Source of the DNA: Bog-756 sp963828385
GTDB lineage: Bacteria > Actinomycetota > Acidimicrobiia > Acidimicrobiales > RAAP-2
Reading direction: 5' to 3'
Assembly (NCBI GenBank): GCA_963828385.1
Contig: CAWHEF010000001.1
Span: forward strand, 62,001 to 126,000
DNA: 64,000 nucleotides
Part shown: positions 10,384-19,648 of the stretch, in pieces
Layout: each line of letters opens with the position of its first letter
Position numbering within the stretch: position 1 is the stretch's first letter
Notes under the pieces: generated by a model
Databases searched by the model: none
Told to the model about the DNA's origin: nothing
Seen by the model: the letters and a program-made list of their open reading frames with translations, nothing else
Translations under genes and position numbers: made by a program

Positions 10384-11480
10384 CCTGCCACCCGGTACGG
10401 CTCGGCGTCGGCGTGTTTGAGCTCCAGGCCGAGGCCGGGTCGTGAGAGGTCGGGTCGCAGCACTCCGTCGGTGGGATCGAGGACGCCGTCGAAAAGGATG
10501 CGGTCGAGCCGTGCGTGGTCGGCGAAGTATTCGAGATGGCGGATGTTGTCGACGGACAGGGCGGGATGGAGGTGAAGCGACTGGGCGCAGTGTCCAGAGA
10601 TCTGCAGCCCGTGGGACTCGGCGAGGGCCGCCACTCGCAGCCATTCTGTGACACCGGCACAGCGGGAGATGTCGGCCTGGAGGCAGTCGACGGCGCCCGC
10701 CTCGCACATGGCGTTGAAATAGAACAGGTCGTAGCCGTACTCCCCGGCGGTGACGTCGATGGAGGTCTGGGCCCTGATCTCGGCCAAGGCATCCAGGTGG
10801 TCGGAGGAGACAGGCTCCTCGAACCAGGTGACCCCTATGTCTTCGTAGAAGTGAGCCATACGCACCGCCTGTTTGGGGGTGTAGGCGCCGTTGGCGTCCA
10901 CGAACAGCTCGGTTCCGTCCCCGATGACGCGTCGGGCTACCTCCGCCCGCTGCCGGTCCCGGTCGGTGCGCGTCCCCCACGCCTCGCCGACCTTCATCTT
11001 CACCCGCGGAATACCCTGGTGGTTCGCCCAGCCACCAAGCTGGTCGGCCAACTCGTCGTCGGTGAGCGAGGTGAACCCCCCGCTGCCGTAGACGGCCACC
11101 CCGTCGTGGACCTGTCCGAGGAGGGTGACGAGAGGAAGGCCGAGGAGCTTGGCCTTCAGGTCCCACAGCGCCGTGTCGACGGCGGCGATTGCCATGGAGG
11201 CGATGCCCGGCCGGCCCAGGTTGCGGATGGCGCGCACCATCTCCGCCCAGCAGCGACCGGTGTCCATGGCGTCCTGATAGACGACGGCTTCGGCAAGCAC
11301 GTCGGCGATGAGCCGGGCGCAGGCGCCGGTGGCGTAGGAGAATCCGATGCCGGTCTGCCCACCGGCGGAGGGCTCGGCGACCACCACGGTGGTCGCCGTC
11401 CAGGTGAGGGTGCCATCGGACTCGGGTTCCTCCGTCGGGACCGTGTAGACGGCCACGTTCAACTTGTCGATCGCGGGCAT
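10380..11480 (-). CDS. enolase-superfamily enzyme, mandelate racemase/muconate lactonizing type
   Basis: 366 aa. Capping domain followed by a (beta/alpha)7-beta barrel. The general-base pair K161-x-K163 is in RVKMKVGE; metal ligands are D195 (VDANGAY), E221 (WFEEPV) and E247 (TAGEYGYD); H297 (SGHCAQSLH) is the opposite-face base. These define a mandelate-racemase-subgroup member, most often an acid-sugar dehydratase or racemase; the substrate cannot be read. GTGA overlap with the downstream FAD/Fe-S dehydrogenase shows they are co-translated, which fits a pathway that dehydrates or epimerises a hydroxyacid and then oxidises it. Typical length, intact. Confidence 0.9.
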   Translation of the reverse strand: MPAIDKLNVAVYTVPTEEPESDGTLTWTATTVVVAEPSAGGQTGIGFSYATGACARLIADVLAEAVVYQDAMDTGRCWAEMVRAIRNLGRPGIASMAIAAVDTALWDLKAKLLGLPLVTLLGQVHDGVAVYGSGGFTSLTDDELADQLGGWANHQGIPRVKMKVGEAWGTRTDRDRQRAEVARRVIGDGTELFVDANGAYTPKQAVRMAHFYEDIGVTWFEEPVSSDHLDALAEIRAQTSIDVTAGEYGYDLFYFNAMCEAGAVDCLQADISRCAGVTEWLRVAALAESHGLQISGHCAQSLHLHPALSVDNIRHLEYFADHARLDRILFDGVLDPTDGVLRPDLSRPGLGLELKHADAEPYRVAG

Positions 11481-11537
11481 GTCACCTCCGGGTGGGGACG
11501 GCCGGCGCGCCGATGCGGGCCGGCACAGCGGTTCTGC

Positions 11538-12233
11538 TCATCGTTGGCCTTCGTCGGTGCGGGCCATGTCAGCGTCCAGGGGAGCCAAGGAGCGCAACAG
11601 GGCCCGGATCGGCGAAGCGTCGCAGCCCGAGATGCGCAGCGGGACGCAGCACAATTCGTAGTTCCCTGGGGCGACACCGGTGAGGTCGAGGCCCTCGAGG
11701 ATCCACACCTCCGCCTCCAACAGCGGGCGGTGGGCGGCGTCACCGTTGTCACAGCGGTAGCCGGCCACCGATAGATAGTCGATGCCGACCAGACGCACGC
11801 CGGCATCGGCCAACGCCTGTGAAGCCGCTCCCTCCAGGTACACGGCTTCGCCGTCGAAGCGGTCTCGCTGCCAGGCCTGGGGCGAGTTGGCCGTCTTGAA
11901 CAAGACCCGCTCGCCCACGCTCACCCGGAGGGCTTCGACCGCCGCGGCGGTGATGGATACCGGGTCACTGATCTCTACCACGCGGGCCACCCCCATCGCC
12001 GTCTCGAGGTCCAGCTCGTCCACGCCCTTGCCGCCGTCGACGAAATGGACGGGGGCGTCCACGTGGGTGCCGGAATGGGCGCCGAACGACAGGGTCGACA
12101 CGTTGCATGGACCACCTCGATCCCGGTCTTGCTGGCGGAAGATCGACACCGGCGGGTTGCCGGGCCAGTGCACCATCTCGTCGACCAGAGGGACGCTCAC
12201 GTCGATCCAGCCGCCGTTCGATTCGTGCATCAT
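11538..12233 (-). CDS. cyclase family protein (kynurenine-formamidase-like metal hydrolase)
   Basis: 231 aa member of the cyclase/KynB family (PF04199). The metal-binding signature HSGTHVDAP spans 53-61 with H64 following (PVHFVDGG), and the N-terminus has DVSVPLVDEMVHWPGNP as in bacterial kynurenine formamidases and isatin hydrolases. No kynurenine pathway gene is nearby. Its neighbours handle carboxylic acids, so an amide or lactone hydrolase in the same catabolic unit is the better guess. ATG at 12233; a second Met follows immediately. Same strand as and 57 bp upstream of the enolase-superfamily gene. Confidence 0.88.
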   Translation of the reverse strand: MMHESNGGWIDVSVPLVDEMVHWPGNPPVSIFRQQDRDRGGPCNVSTLSFGAHSGTHVDAPVHFVDGGKGVDELDLETAMGVARVVEISDPVSITAAAVEALRVSVGERVLFKTANSPQAWQRDRFDGEAVYLEGAASQALADAGVRLVGIDYLSVAGYRCDNGDAAHRPLLEAEVWILEGLDLTGVAPGNYELCCVPLRISGCDASPIRALLRSLAPLDADMARTDEGQR

Positions 12234-12297
12234 GAGGTCCCTCCGTCTGTTCGTCGCAGGCAGGTCGAGGTGAAGCGGGCCGCGCCGGGCGGGCCGC

Positions 12298-13843
12298 TCA
12301 TCCCCGGTACCAATCGTCGGTGCGCGACTTGTCCCCGGTCAGGGCCTGGCGGACACGAACGGCGCGGGCCCGCAGAGCAGCGAGCCCTTCGGGTCGTTGC
12401 GGTTCGGGGCGCACGCCGGGATAGGCCTGGCTCCACCACGCCAGGGCGGCCGTGCGGCCCCATCGGTTGGCGTTTGCCACGTTGACCGACGGCAGGTCCG
12501 CCCGGGCATGGGGAGCCGGGACCTCGGTCGTGGCCGGCGAGGGGACCGGGCTCGGAGCCGGCGGACCGTCGGGTCGGGCGGCGCGGGGCTCCGGACCGGT
12601 CATCAGGCGCACCGGGCGGTCGGCGAAAAGGAAGCCCGAGACCCAGTCGGTCAGAACGGTGGCCTTCACCTGGAGGCCGACGGTGCGGGCGATGTGCAGG
12701 CCGAGCCACGCCAACCACCCGGCGGTGCCGTCGAGGTGCACCGGACCGATCTGGGCCACCGCATCGCCTCGACCGAGGGCGGCCATGGAACCGAGGTCCC
12801 GGTACTGGAAGGAACGGGGGGACCGTCCGGCCGTCAGGTCCAGCACGGACCGGCCGGCGTGGCGGCCCGACTGAATGGCGACCTGGGCGACCATGGGAAG
12901 TGGGCCCGCCCGCCCGGGGATCTGGGCCAGATCACCGACCACGAAGACCTCAGGATGGCGCTCGACCTGCAAGGTCGGTCGGACGATCACGCGATGGTGG
13001 GATCCGGCGGCCGGCAGGCATGCGGCAAGAGGGTTGGCCCTGACGCCCGCCGCCCACACCACGGTCGCTGCTGGCATGCGCTCTCCTCCGTCGAGGATCA
13101 GACCGCTCGCGTCGACGCCGGTGGCTTTGGTTCCCGAGCGGATCCGGACACCTCGGGCGGCGAGAGCCCGGGAGGCGGACGTCTGCAGATCCGGGGCGAA
13201 CGAGGGGAGCGGGGCCGACGAGCCCTCGATCAAGGTGACCGTTGGCTCGTCGGCGTCGATGTCGGGGAAGTCACGCCCCACCAGTTGCCGGATGAGAAGG
13301 GTGACGGCGGCGGCGAACTCGACGCCCGTCGGGCCCCCTCCCACGACGGCCACGCTCAGCAGGCGGTCACGCTCTGCCCGATCGGTGGCCCAGGCGGCCG
13401 CCTCGAAGCTGGACAGAAGCCGGTTGCGCAGCGCCAGCGCCTCGCCGAGGTCGTCGAGCCCGTAGGTGTGGGTGGCGAGCTCGGGGTGACCGAAATAGTC
13501 GTTGACCGATCCGGCGGCCAGGATCAGATAGTCGTAGGGGACAGGGCCATGGTCGGTGTCCACCCGGCGGAGGGTCAGGTTCACACCCGGTTACCTCGGC
13601 CAGGCGGAACTCGACCCCGGGAAGTCCGCGGATGAGCTGGCGAACGGGCTGGGCCGCTCCGGTCGGTTCCAGGAGAGCCGTCGCCACCTGGTAGAGGAAG
13701 GGGGTGAAGGTGTGATGGTTGCACCGGTCGAGGAGGGTCACCCGCACCCGGCCCCGATGCCCGGGGGTGTCGCACAGGGCCTTGGCCGCAGCCAACCCGG
13801 CGAATCCGGCGCCGACGACGACCACTCTTGCCGGCTCGTCCAC
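12298..13843 (-). CDS. NDH-2-like NADH dehydrogenase / FAD-dependent pyridine nucleotide oxidoreductase, one frameshift
   Basis: Type-II NADH:quinone oxidoreductase family. The N-terminal FAD Rossmann motif VVVGAGFAGLAAAKAL and the block NHHTFTPFLYQVATALLEP are typical of NDH-2. The NAD-binding motif VAVVGGGPTGVEFAA and the FAD-binding VFVVGDLAQI follow, then a C-terminal region with a hydrophobic stretch (WLAWLGLHIARTVGL) and a Pro/Ala-rich tail. The frame breaks near 13585-13588: FRLAEVTG is in one frame and VNLTLRRV in the next, apparently one extra base. GTG at 13843 is chosen because it places the Rossmann motif at the N-terminus; a GTG at 13936 would overlap the upstream gene by 41 nt. 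Probably passes electrons to menaquinone. Confidence 0.86.
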
Positions 13844-13895
13844 CTCGAGCGGGACGGGTCGAGACTTGTGGTGCCGACCGGCGCGTCCGAGGCCG

Positions 13896-15420
13896 TCATA
13901 TCCCCGCCGCGTTGGCGTAGTACTGCTGATCTTCACGCCACCCGCCCTGGCCTTGGCCGATGGTGTCGACCTCGGAGACGAACTCGATCGCCCGCACCCA
14001 CTTGACCATCTTGAACCCGAGCTGTGTCTCTATGCGCAGGCGGACCGGGGCCCCGTGCTCGATGGGAAGCGGGTGCCCGTTCATCTCGATGGCCAGGATG
14101 GTCTGCGGTTTCCGGGCCAGCCAGAGCGGGATCGTTCCGTAGAAGTAGCCGTAGCGTCCTTCGCCTTCGGTGATCGTCTTGTCGTCGAAGGCGTAGAAGG
14201 CGATGGCCTTGGCATCGGGGGTCTGCGCCGACGGCATCCATGACCGCGGCCAGGGGCACGCCGCCCCATTGGGCGATGGCCGACCAGCCCTGGATGCAGT
14301 TGTGCTTGACGATGTGCGATTCCCAGCCGAGGGTCCGGAGCTGATCCAACGAGAAGGCTCCGGGCTTCTCGCACATACCACCGACTTCCAGGCGGTACTC
14401 GGCGAAGTCACCCGCGGCCAGTTCCGCATAGTCGTCATCGCTTGGGGGGTAGCCGTTGACTCGGTGGTACGGGGAGATGTCGGCCCAGCTGTAGCGCTGA
14501 CGGGAGACGAGCAACCTGGAAAGCACTCGCTCGAAGGGGTTGACCATGATGCCGAGCAGGCGCTGGGTGCCCCGCCTGTACCGTCTGCTCAGCCAGGTGG
14601 CGATGACGGAGATCACCAGCGACCCCGAACAGTCCGAGGGCCCCCACCACAAGCGCCTCGGTCTGGCCGTGGTAGGGAGGCTGTTCGGCGTGGCCGAGGA
14701 CCATCACCGTCCACAGGTCGGGAAGGCCGTTGATGATCACCATCGCCGTATGGACGACCACGAAGATGGCGAATGCCACGAGGCCGAGGAAGTGCAGGCT
14801 GCGGGCACGCTGCCTACCCCCGAACAGCCGGCCGTACCACGGGAACCGGGCGATGATCGACGGGGACATGGCCGCTCCCGTCAGGATCTGGAACGGCGCC
14901 AGGATGAACACGACGAAGAAGTACGACAGCAGCTGTGCATGATCGAACGGCATGCCCGAGATCTTGGGCGGGATGTGGAACGTCAGATAGGTGCCGACGT
15001 CGCGGATCGAGTCAGGGAAGATGCTCCAGTGCTGGGGCACCATGGTCCGCCACCAGCCGGTGGCGAACAGCATGGCGATGTAGGCAGCTCCGTTTGCCAC
15101 CCAGAACTGCAGGGTCATGAAGTGCCAGTGGCGGCCGAGGCCCAGGTTTTGCGGCCGGGGAGAGCGATGACCGGGTTCCACGCCTCCTCTTCGTCGAGCG
15201 AGGACCACGGATGGGCCGAGTCGGCGGAGTACACCCGGCGGGTGAGCCGCAGCCATTCCTTGCCGGGCGGGCAGTCGTCTGAAAGATAGAACTTGGGGAA
15301 CGCGGAGAGGATCTCGAGGCCGGAGCGGGCCATGAAGAGCATGAAGCAGATGTTGGCGAAGTGGCCGATGATGAGCCAGATCGGGAACACCCGGTAGTCG
15401 TCGGCAGCGAGCGGCGTCAC
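13896..15420 (-). CDS. cytochrome b561-like membrane domain fused to molybdopterin-dependent oxidoreductase, three frameshifts
   Basis: Reconstructed from three reading frames. The N-terminal half (15420 to about 14640) has at least four membrane helices with histidines (IGHFANICFMLFMARSG, LRTLTRRVYSAD, HFMTLQFWVANGAAY, RSLHFLGLVAFAIFVVVHTAMVI), as in dihaem b-type cytochromes. The C-terminal half (about 14560-13896) is a sulfite-oxidase-fold molybdopterin domain with the Mo-ligating Cys in KHNCIQGWS (codon 14296-14298) and HGAPVRLRIETQLGFKMVKWV. Frame changes lie near 15155, 14622 and 14225; sequence is conserved on both sides of each. GTG start at 15420. The fusion would pass electrons between quinones and a periplasmic or cytoplasmic Mo centre. 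It lies next to the molybdate uptake operon. Confidence 0.83.
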
Positions 15421-15887
15421 GGTGATGCCCCGTCGGCTCCCTACACCGGGCGGCGCGCGGCGCGACCGGCTGCTTGACGGACCGGTAGACGCCGAGACAG
15501 GACGCCGATGCCATGCCGTTCACACCTTCCCTCAGTCGCACGGCGCTCGCCGACGAGTCGCCGAACGAGATATTCCCCCGTCCCTCCGAGCCAAACCCTC
15601 GGCGACAGCCGGTCCGCCATGCGGTGCAGGCGGCCCGTCTCGTCCGTGCCGCCGCCCGTCCCCGGCTCGGCCGACGGAGCATTTCCGAGCTCGTGTAGGG
15701 GGACTCCGGCCTCCGGCGTCCTCAGCGTCCGCCTTTCGTGCCACAGGTCCGGCGGATCATCACCGAGCGGCGGCCTCTCGGAAGCCCGCTCGAAGGTTCC
15801 CCAAGGAAACGAGTGAACCCGGCGAATACGAGGAAAAATCATCATTTATGTGACAAAACCGAGGTTTGTCGCTACCGTCGGCTCCCG
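15421..15887. other. 467-bp divergent intergenic region
   Basis: Separates the cytochrome b-molybdopterin fusion (minus) from the Mo regulator/transport operon (plus). No frame resembles a known protein. The last 50 bp are AT-rich compared with the surroundings and carry the palindrome listed separately. Otherwise I see nothing I can name. Confidence 0.5.
15852..15870 (+). promoter_or_regulatory. near-perfect palindrome upstream of the Mo regulator, candidate operator
   Basis: GACAAAACC at 15852-15860, two bases, then GGTTTGTC at 15863-15870: arms match except for one extra A. It lies 17 bp before the ATG of the HTH-Mop gene in an otherwise GC-rich region. A position this close to the start suits autoregulation by the HTH-Mop protein according to molybdate supply. 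The binding protein is inferred from position only. Confidence 0.45.
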
Positions 15888-16286
15888 ATGGCCCAGTACC
15901 GACCAGGTCAGCTCGCCGAGCTCCTCGGAGTCAGCACCGACACGGTGCGCCGCTGGTGCGATGAGGGGCGTCTCGAGACAGTCAGGTCCGAGGGCGGCCA
16001 CCGCTTGGTGGATGGCGTCTCGCTCGCCAAGTTCGTCCGTGAGGAGCAGGACGCCTACGAACCCGAGCAGCTCCTTTCGCAGTCTGCCCGTAACCGGTTC
16101 ACCGGCGTGGTCACGCGCGTCGAACGCGACAAGCTCACGGCTGTCATCGAGCTCCGCGCCGGCCGCTTCCGCGTCGTCTCGCTCCTCACTCGCGAGGCGG
16201 CGGACGATCTCCAACTGAAGGAGGGGGACCTCGCCACCGCCGTGGTGAAGGCCACCAACGTCATAGTGGAGGTGACCCCGGTTTGA
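15888..16286 (+). CDS. HTH (MerR/excisionase-like) plus Mop/TOBE molybdate-binding regulator
   Basis: 132 aa. N-terminal helix-turn-helix of the excisionase/MerR type (about 4-55: GQLAELLGVSTDTVRRW, then EGGHRLVDGVSLAKFV), followed by a single Mop/TOBE domain (about 65-132: SARNRFTGVVTRVERDKL, VVKATNVIVEV). Mop domains bind molybdate or tungstate as oligomers, so this is a plausible ModE-like sensor in a compact form. It is the first gene of the mod operon; its TGA overlaps the TTG start of modA. The ATG at 15888 is used because the long upstream extension has no family similarity. Likely controls modABC and itself. Confidence 0.88.
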   Translation: MAQYRPGQLAELLGVSTDTVRRWCDEGRLETVRSEGGHRLVDGVSLAKFVREEQDAYEPEQLLSQSARNRFTGVVTRVERDKLTAVIELRAGRFRVVSLLTREAADDLQLKEGDLATAVVKATNVIVEVTPV

Positions 16287-17119
16287 GCCGGCTCCCACAC
16301 AGGCTCCGTCGGAAGCGCATTGTGGCGATGGCGACCCTCTTCTCGCTTTCCCTGGTCGCTTCTGCCTGTGGCAGCGCGTCCCAATCGGGTGGGACCACGA
16401 CCTCGACGGTTGCCGGCGGCACCTCTACACCGACGCTCACCGGGTCGATCACCGTCTCGGCAGCGGCATCGCTCATCGGCGCCTTTCAACAGCTGGGTGC
16501 ACAGTTCCAGGCCGCCCACGCCGGCACCAGCGTTAGGTTCAACTTCGGATCCTCTGGCGTGCTCGCCACCCAGATCGAGCAAGGGGCACCGGCGGACGTG
16601 TTCGCCTCGGCCGACGCCCAGGTGATGGACCAAGTCCAGAGAGCCGGCAAGATCGAGGGCGCGCCGGTGATCTTCGCCCGCAACACGCTGGAGATCGTTG
16701 TGAAGCCGGGCAACCCCTTCGGCATCACGTCGTTGGCCGGCCTCACCAAGGCAAAGGTGGTAGCGCTCTGCGCGATCAGTGCGCCGTGCGGCACGGCGGC
16801 GAACACGGTATTGCGAAAGGACGACGTCACCATCCCGACTTCGAGAATTTCCCTCGGCCAGGACGTCAAGACGACCCTTCAGCAGGTCACGTCGGGAGAC
16901 GCCGATGCCGCCATCGTGTACGTGACCGACGCCAAGTCGGTCGGTCACACCGGTAAAGGCGTCCCCATCCCCGCCTCCCGGAACATCATCACCAGCTACC
17001 CCATCGCCGCGGTCAAGGGGACCTCGAATGCATCGCTGGCCAAGGCGTGGATTTCCTTTGTGACCGGTCCCTCCGGTCGGAAGGTGCTCGGGGGCGCTGG
17101 GTTCCTGCCGCCGCGCTGA
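16283..17119 (+). CDS. modA: molybdate ABC transporter substrate-binding lipoprotein ModA
   Basis: About 278 aa. Arg-rich n-region, hydrophobic core and lipobox VASAC give a lipoprotein signal peptide with the modified Cys near residue 30. The mature part has the ModA hallmarks ITVSAAASLIGAF, FNFGSSGVLATQI and GAPADVFASAD, which form the oxyanion pocket for molybdate/tungstate. The TTG at 16283 overlaps the regulator stop (TTGA), and the basic n-region supports this start; ATG 16328 would give a shorter signal peptide. Transcribed with modB and modC. Confidence 0.95.
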   Translation: MSRLPHRLRRKRIVAMATLFSLSLVASACGSASQSGGTTTSTVAGGTSTPTLTGSITVSAAASLIGAFQQLGAQFQAAHAGTSVRFNFGSSGVLATQIEQGAPADVFASADAQVMDQVQRAGKIEGAPVIFARNTLEIVVKPGNPFGITSLAGLTKAKVVALCAISAPCGTAANTVLRKDDVTIPTSRISLGQDVKTTLQQVTSGDADAAIVYVTDAKSVGHTGKGVPIPASRNIITSYPIAAVKGTSNASLAKAWISFVTGPSGRKVLGGAGFLPPR

Positions 17120-17134
17120 GCGTTGAGACCGTCG

Positions 17135-17941
17135 ATGGCCCCCGTTCCCGTCCGCCAGCGCCGACCATCCGTTGTCGTGCTGGCGATCGCCACGCTGACG
17201 GTGGCGTTCCTGGCCGTCCCCCTGGCCGGGCTGCTCGCCGAAGCGTCGTGGGGCACCCTGTGGCACGACTTGAGCAGCCCGGTGGCGATCGATGCCCTCG
17301 AGCTGTCGCTCATCTGTTCGCTCTGGGCCACCGGGCTCTCCGTGGTGTTCGGCCTTCCCCTGGCCTGGGTGTTGGCCCGGACCCGCCTACCCGGCCGCAA
17401 CCTGGTGCGGGCGCTCGCCATCCTGCCGATGGTGCTCCCCCCGGTCGTCGGCGGCGTGGCCCTGCTTTTGGCCTTCGGTCGTGACGGGCTGCTCGGTCGA
17501 CCCCTCTACGACCTGTTCGGTATCCAGCTCACCTTCAGCACGGCCGGCGCCGTGTTGGCCGAGACGTTCGTGGCCATGCCCTTTCTGGTCGTCACCGTCG
17601 AGGCCGCCCTGCGTTCCATGGACGTCCGGTACGAGGAAGCCGCTGCCAGCCTGGGTGCCGGGCGGTGGACCGTCTTCCGGCGGGTCACCCTGCCCATGAT
17701 CGCCCCCTCCGTCGTGGCCGGCGCCGCACTCACGTGGGCTCGGGCGCTGGGTGAATTCGGTGCCACGGTCACGTTCGCCGGAAACATCGAAGGACGTACC
17801 CAGACGCTTCCATTGGCCGTCTACCTCGCGCTCCAGGATGACGAGCATGTCGCAATCGCCCTGTCGCTGGCGCTCCTGGCCGTCTCGGTCGTGGTGCTGG
17901 TCTCGTTGCGCGGCCGGTGGCTGGGCGCTCTCCGCTCGTGA
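17135..17941 (+). CDS. modB: molybdate ABC transporter permease ModB
   Basis: About 268 aa with six hydrophobic segments. The cytoplasmic EAA loop that docks on ModC reads EEAAASLGAGRWTVFRRV, and ARALGEFGATVTFAGN is the characteristic ModB/CysT block. ATG 17135 is used; a TTG 12 bp upstream is possible. The stop TGA (17939-17941) overlaps the modC GTG. Forms the transmembrane channel for molybdate taken from ModA. Confidence 0.95.
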   Translation: MAPVPVRQRRPSVVVLAIATLTVAFLAVPLAGLLAEASWGTLWHDLSSPVAIDALELSLICSLWATGLSVVFGLPLAWVLARTRLPGRNLVRALAILPMVLPPVVGGVALLLAFGRDGLLGRPLYDLFGIQLTFSTAGAVLAETFVAMPFLVVTVEAALRSMDVRYEEAAASLGAGRWTVFRRVTLPMIAPSVVAGAALTWARALGEFGATVTFAGNIEGRTQTLPLAVYLALQDDEHVAIALSLALLAVSVVVLVSLRGRWLGALRS

Positions 17942-19005
17942 GCCTCGACGCCGAGATCCACGTCACGGTGGGGACGTTCGAGCAGCGCTTGCACTTGACC
18001 GTGGCCGGCGGCGAGGTGGTAGCGGTACTCGGGCCCAACGGGAGCGGCAAGACCACCCTGTTGCGGACGCTGGCCGGGCTGCAGCCGCTCAGGGAGGGCC
18101 GGATCGTGCTCGACGGCCAGGTGCTCGACGACCCCGCCGCTGGGGTCCTGGTTCCCCCCGAGGCGCGGCCATGCGGGATGCTCTTCCAGGACTATCTGCT
18201 CTTTCCCCACCTCACGGTGGTTGAGAACGTGGCTTTCGGGCTCCGGAGCCGCGGCACGCCCAAGGGCGAGGCACACCGGGGCGCCCTCGAGTGGCTCGGG
18301 CGCGTGGGCCTGGCGGAGAAAGCCCGGTCCAAGCCCGGCCAGCTCTCTGGTGGGCAGGCCCAGCGGGTGGCACTCGGCCGGACGTTGGCCACGTGCCCGA
18401 AGCTGCTCCTCTTGGACGAGCCCATGGCCGCGCTGGACATAGGCGCGCGCGGCTCTGTCCGCCACGAGCTTCAGAGCCAGCTCCGTTCGTTCAGCGGGTC
18501 CAGCCTGCTGGTCACCCACGATCCGCTCGATGCCGCTGCCCTCGCCGATCGGGTGATCATCGTCGAGGAGGGCACGGTGGCCCAGGAGGGCACGCTTGAA
18601 GAGATCACCACCCGACCTCGAACCCGCTATGTCGCCGAGCTGATGGGCCTCAATCTGCTCCGCGCACGGGCCAACGGAACGACTCTCGTCTTGGCCAACG
18701 GCGCCACCCTCGAGGGTGGCATGCCGGCGATCGGCGACGTGCTCGTGGCCATCGCGCCCACGAGCATCGCCCTGTACCTCACAGAACCCGATGGCAGCCC
18801 GCGGAACACCTGGCTCACCCGGGTGGTCGCCGTCCACCTCCTGGGTGACCGCGCCCGCGTCCTGATGGATGCCCCCATTCCTCTCGCTGCCGAGGTCACC
18901 ACCGGGGCGCTGGCCCAGCTCGGTCTCACCGAAGGTGTGCCGGTATGGGCATCGGTGAAGGCCACCCAGATCGACACGTATGGCGCCGCTGATGGGGCTC
19001 GCTAG
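17938..19005 (+). CDS. modC: molybdate ABC transporter ATPase ModC
   Basis: About 355 aa ABC ATPase. Walker A GPNGSGKTT, Q-loop in LFQDYLLFPHL, signature LSGGQAQRVALGR, Walker B LLLLDEPMAALD and switch His in LLVTHDPLDA. The C-terminal third carries a regulatory Mop/TOBE-type domain, usual for ModC. The GTG at 17938 overlaps the modB stop (GTGA); a GTG at 17917 is possible but would overlap modB more. Powers molybdate import. Confidence 0.95.
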   Translation: MSLDAEIHVTVGTFEQRLHLTVAGGEVVAVLGPNGSGKTTLLRTLAGLQPLREGRIVLDGQVLDDPAAGVLVPPEARPCGMLFQDYLLFPHLTVVENVAFGLRSRGTPKGEAHRGALEWLGRVGLAEKARSKPGQLSGGQAQRVALGRTLATCPKLLLLDEPMAALDIGARGSVRHELQSQLRSFSGSSLLVTHDPLDAAALADRVIIVEEGTVAQEGTLEEITTRPRTRYVAELMGLNLLRARANGTTLVLANGATLEGGMPAIGDVLVAIAPTSIALYLTEPDGSPRNTWLTRVVAVHLLGDRARVLMDAPIPLAAEVTTGALAQLGLTEGVPVWASVKATQIDTYGAADGAR

Positions 19006-19045
19006 CATGAATCGCTATACGCGACCCCAGTAGTCGGAGGCACAC

Positions 19046-19648
19046 GTGCGCGTGGCCGGATTGGTGTTGACGGGCGGTGCGAGCAGCCGTATGGGCCGCG
19101 ACAAGGCCTCGATCTCGCTCCCCGACGGACGCAACTGCGCCCAGACTGTCGCCATTCGTGCGGCCGAGGTTGCCGACCCCGTGGTCGAGGTGGGACCGGG
19201 GACGTCCGGGCTCGCCGCCGTCGCCGACGACTCCCCTGGGGCCGGGCCATTGGCCGCCATGGCGACAGGTTGGAGAACTCTCGTCGGGTCGGGATACGCC
19301 GGTCCGGTCCTGGTGGTTGCCTGCGACCTCCCGTTGATCGCAGTGCCGCTGCTCGACGTGCTGGCCCGGGCCCCCGGGGATTGCACCGTCGTGCCTGTGG
19401 TCGGGGGGCGCCCTCAACCACTGTGCGCCCGTTTCGGCTCCGCCTCACTCGACCTGTGCCTCGCGTTGGTGGCGGAGGGCCGCCGTTCCCTCAATGCGCT
19501 ACTCGATGCCACCACGGTGACCTGGCTGGGCCCCGACATCTGGTCCGAGGTCACCGACGAGCAGTGCTTCGCCGACATCGATACCCCTGCTGACCTGGCC
19601 CGTGTCGTGGACATGACCAGCCGCGAACCATACGGATGCGGCCGGTGA
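19046..19648 (+). CDS. mobA: molybdenum cofactor guanylyltransferase MobA
   Basis: 200 aa. Transfers GMP from GTP to Mo-molybdopterin to make the bis-MGD form used by DMSO-reductase-family enzymes, such as the large oxidoreductase at 24.3-26.8 kb. The nucleotide-binding signature LTGGASSRMGRDK is at 8-20, and the Mg-binding CDLPL and FADIDTPADL motifs follow. GTG 19046 has a CGGAGG Shine-Dalgarno ending 6 bp upstream. The end overlaps moaC by about 4-13 nt. Intact. Confidence 0.95.
   Translation: MRVAGLVLTGGASSRMGRDKASISLPDGRNCAQTVAIRAAEVADPVVEVGPGTSGLAAVADDSPGAGPLAAMATGWRTLVGSGYAGPVLVVACDLPLIAVPLLDVLARAPGDCTVVPVVGGRPQPLCARFGSASLDLCLALVAEGRRSLNALLDATTVTWLGPDIWSEVTDEQCFADIDTPADLARVVDMTSREPYGCGR

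Noticed and set aside
8146..11166. A 1006-aa open frame on the minus strand as a single gene
   Set aside because: Its first part is the antisense-frame shadow of the enolase-superfamily gene; only the middle is a real FAD domain, and the end is out of frame with the Fe-S part.
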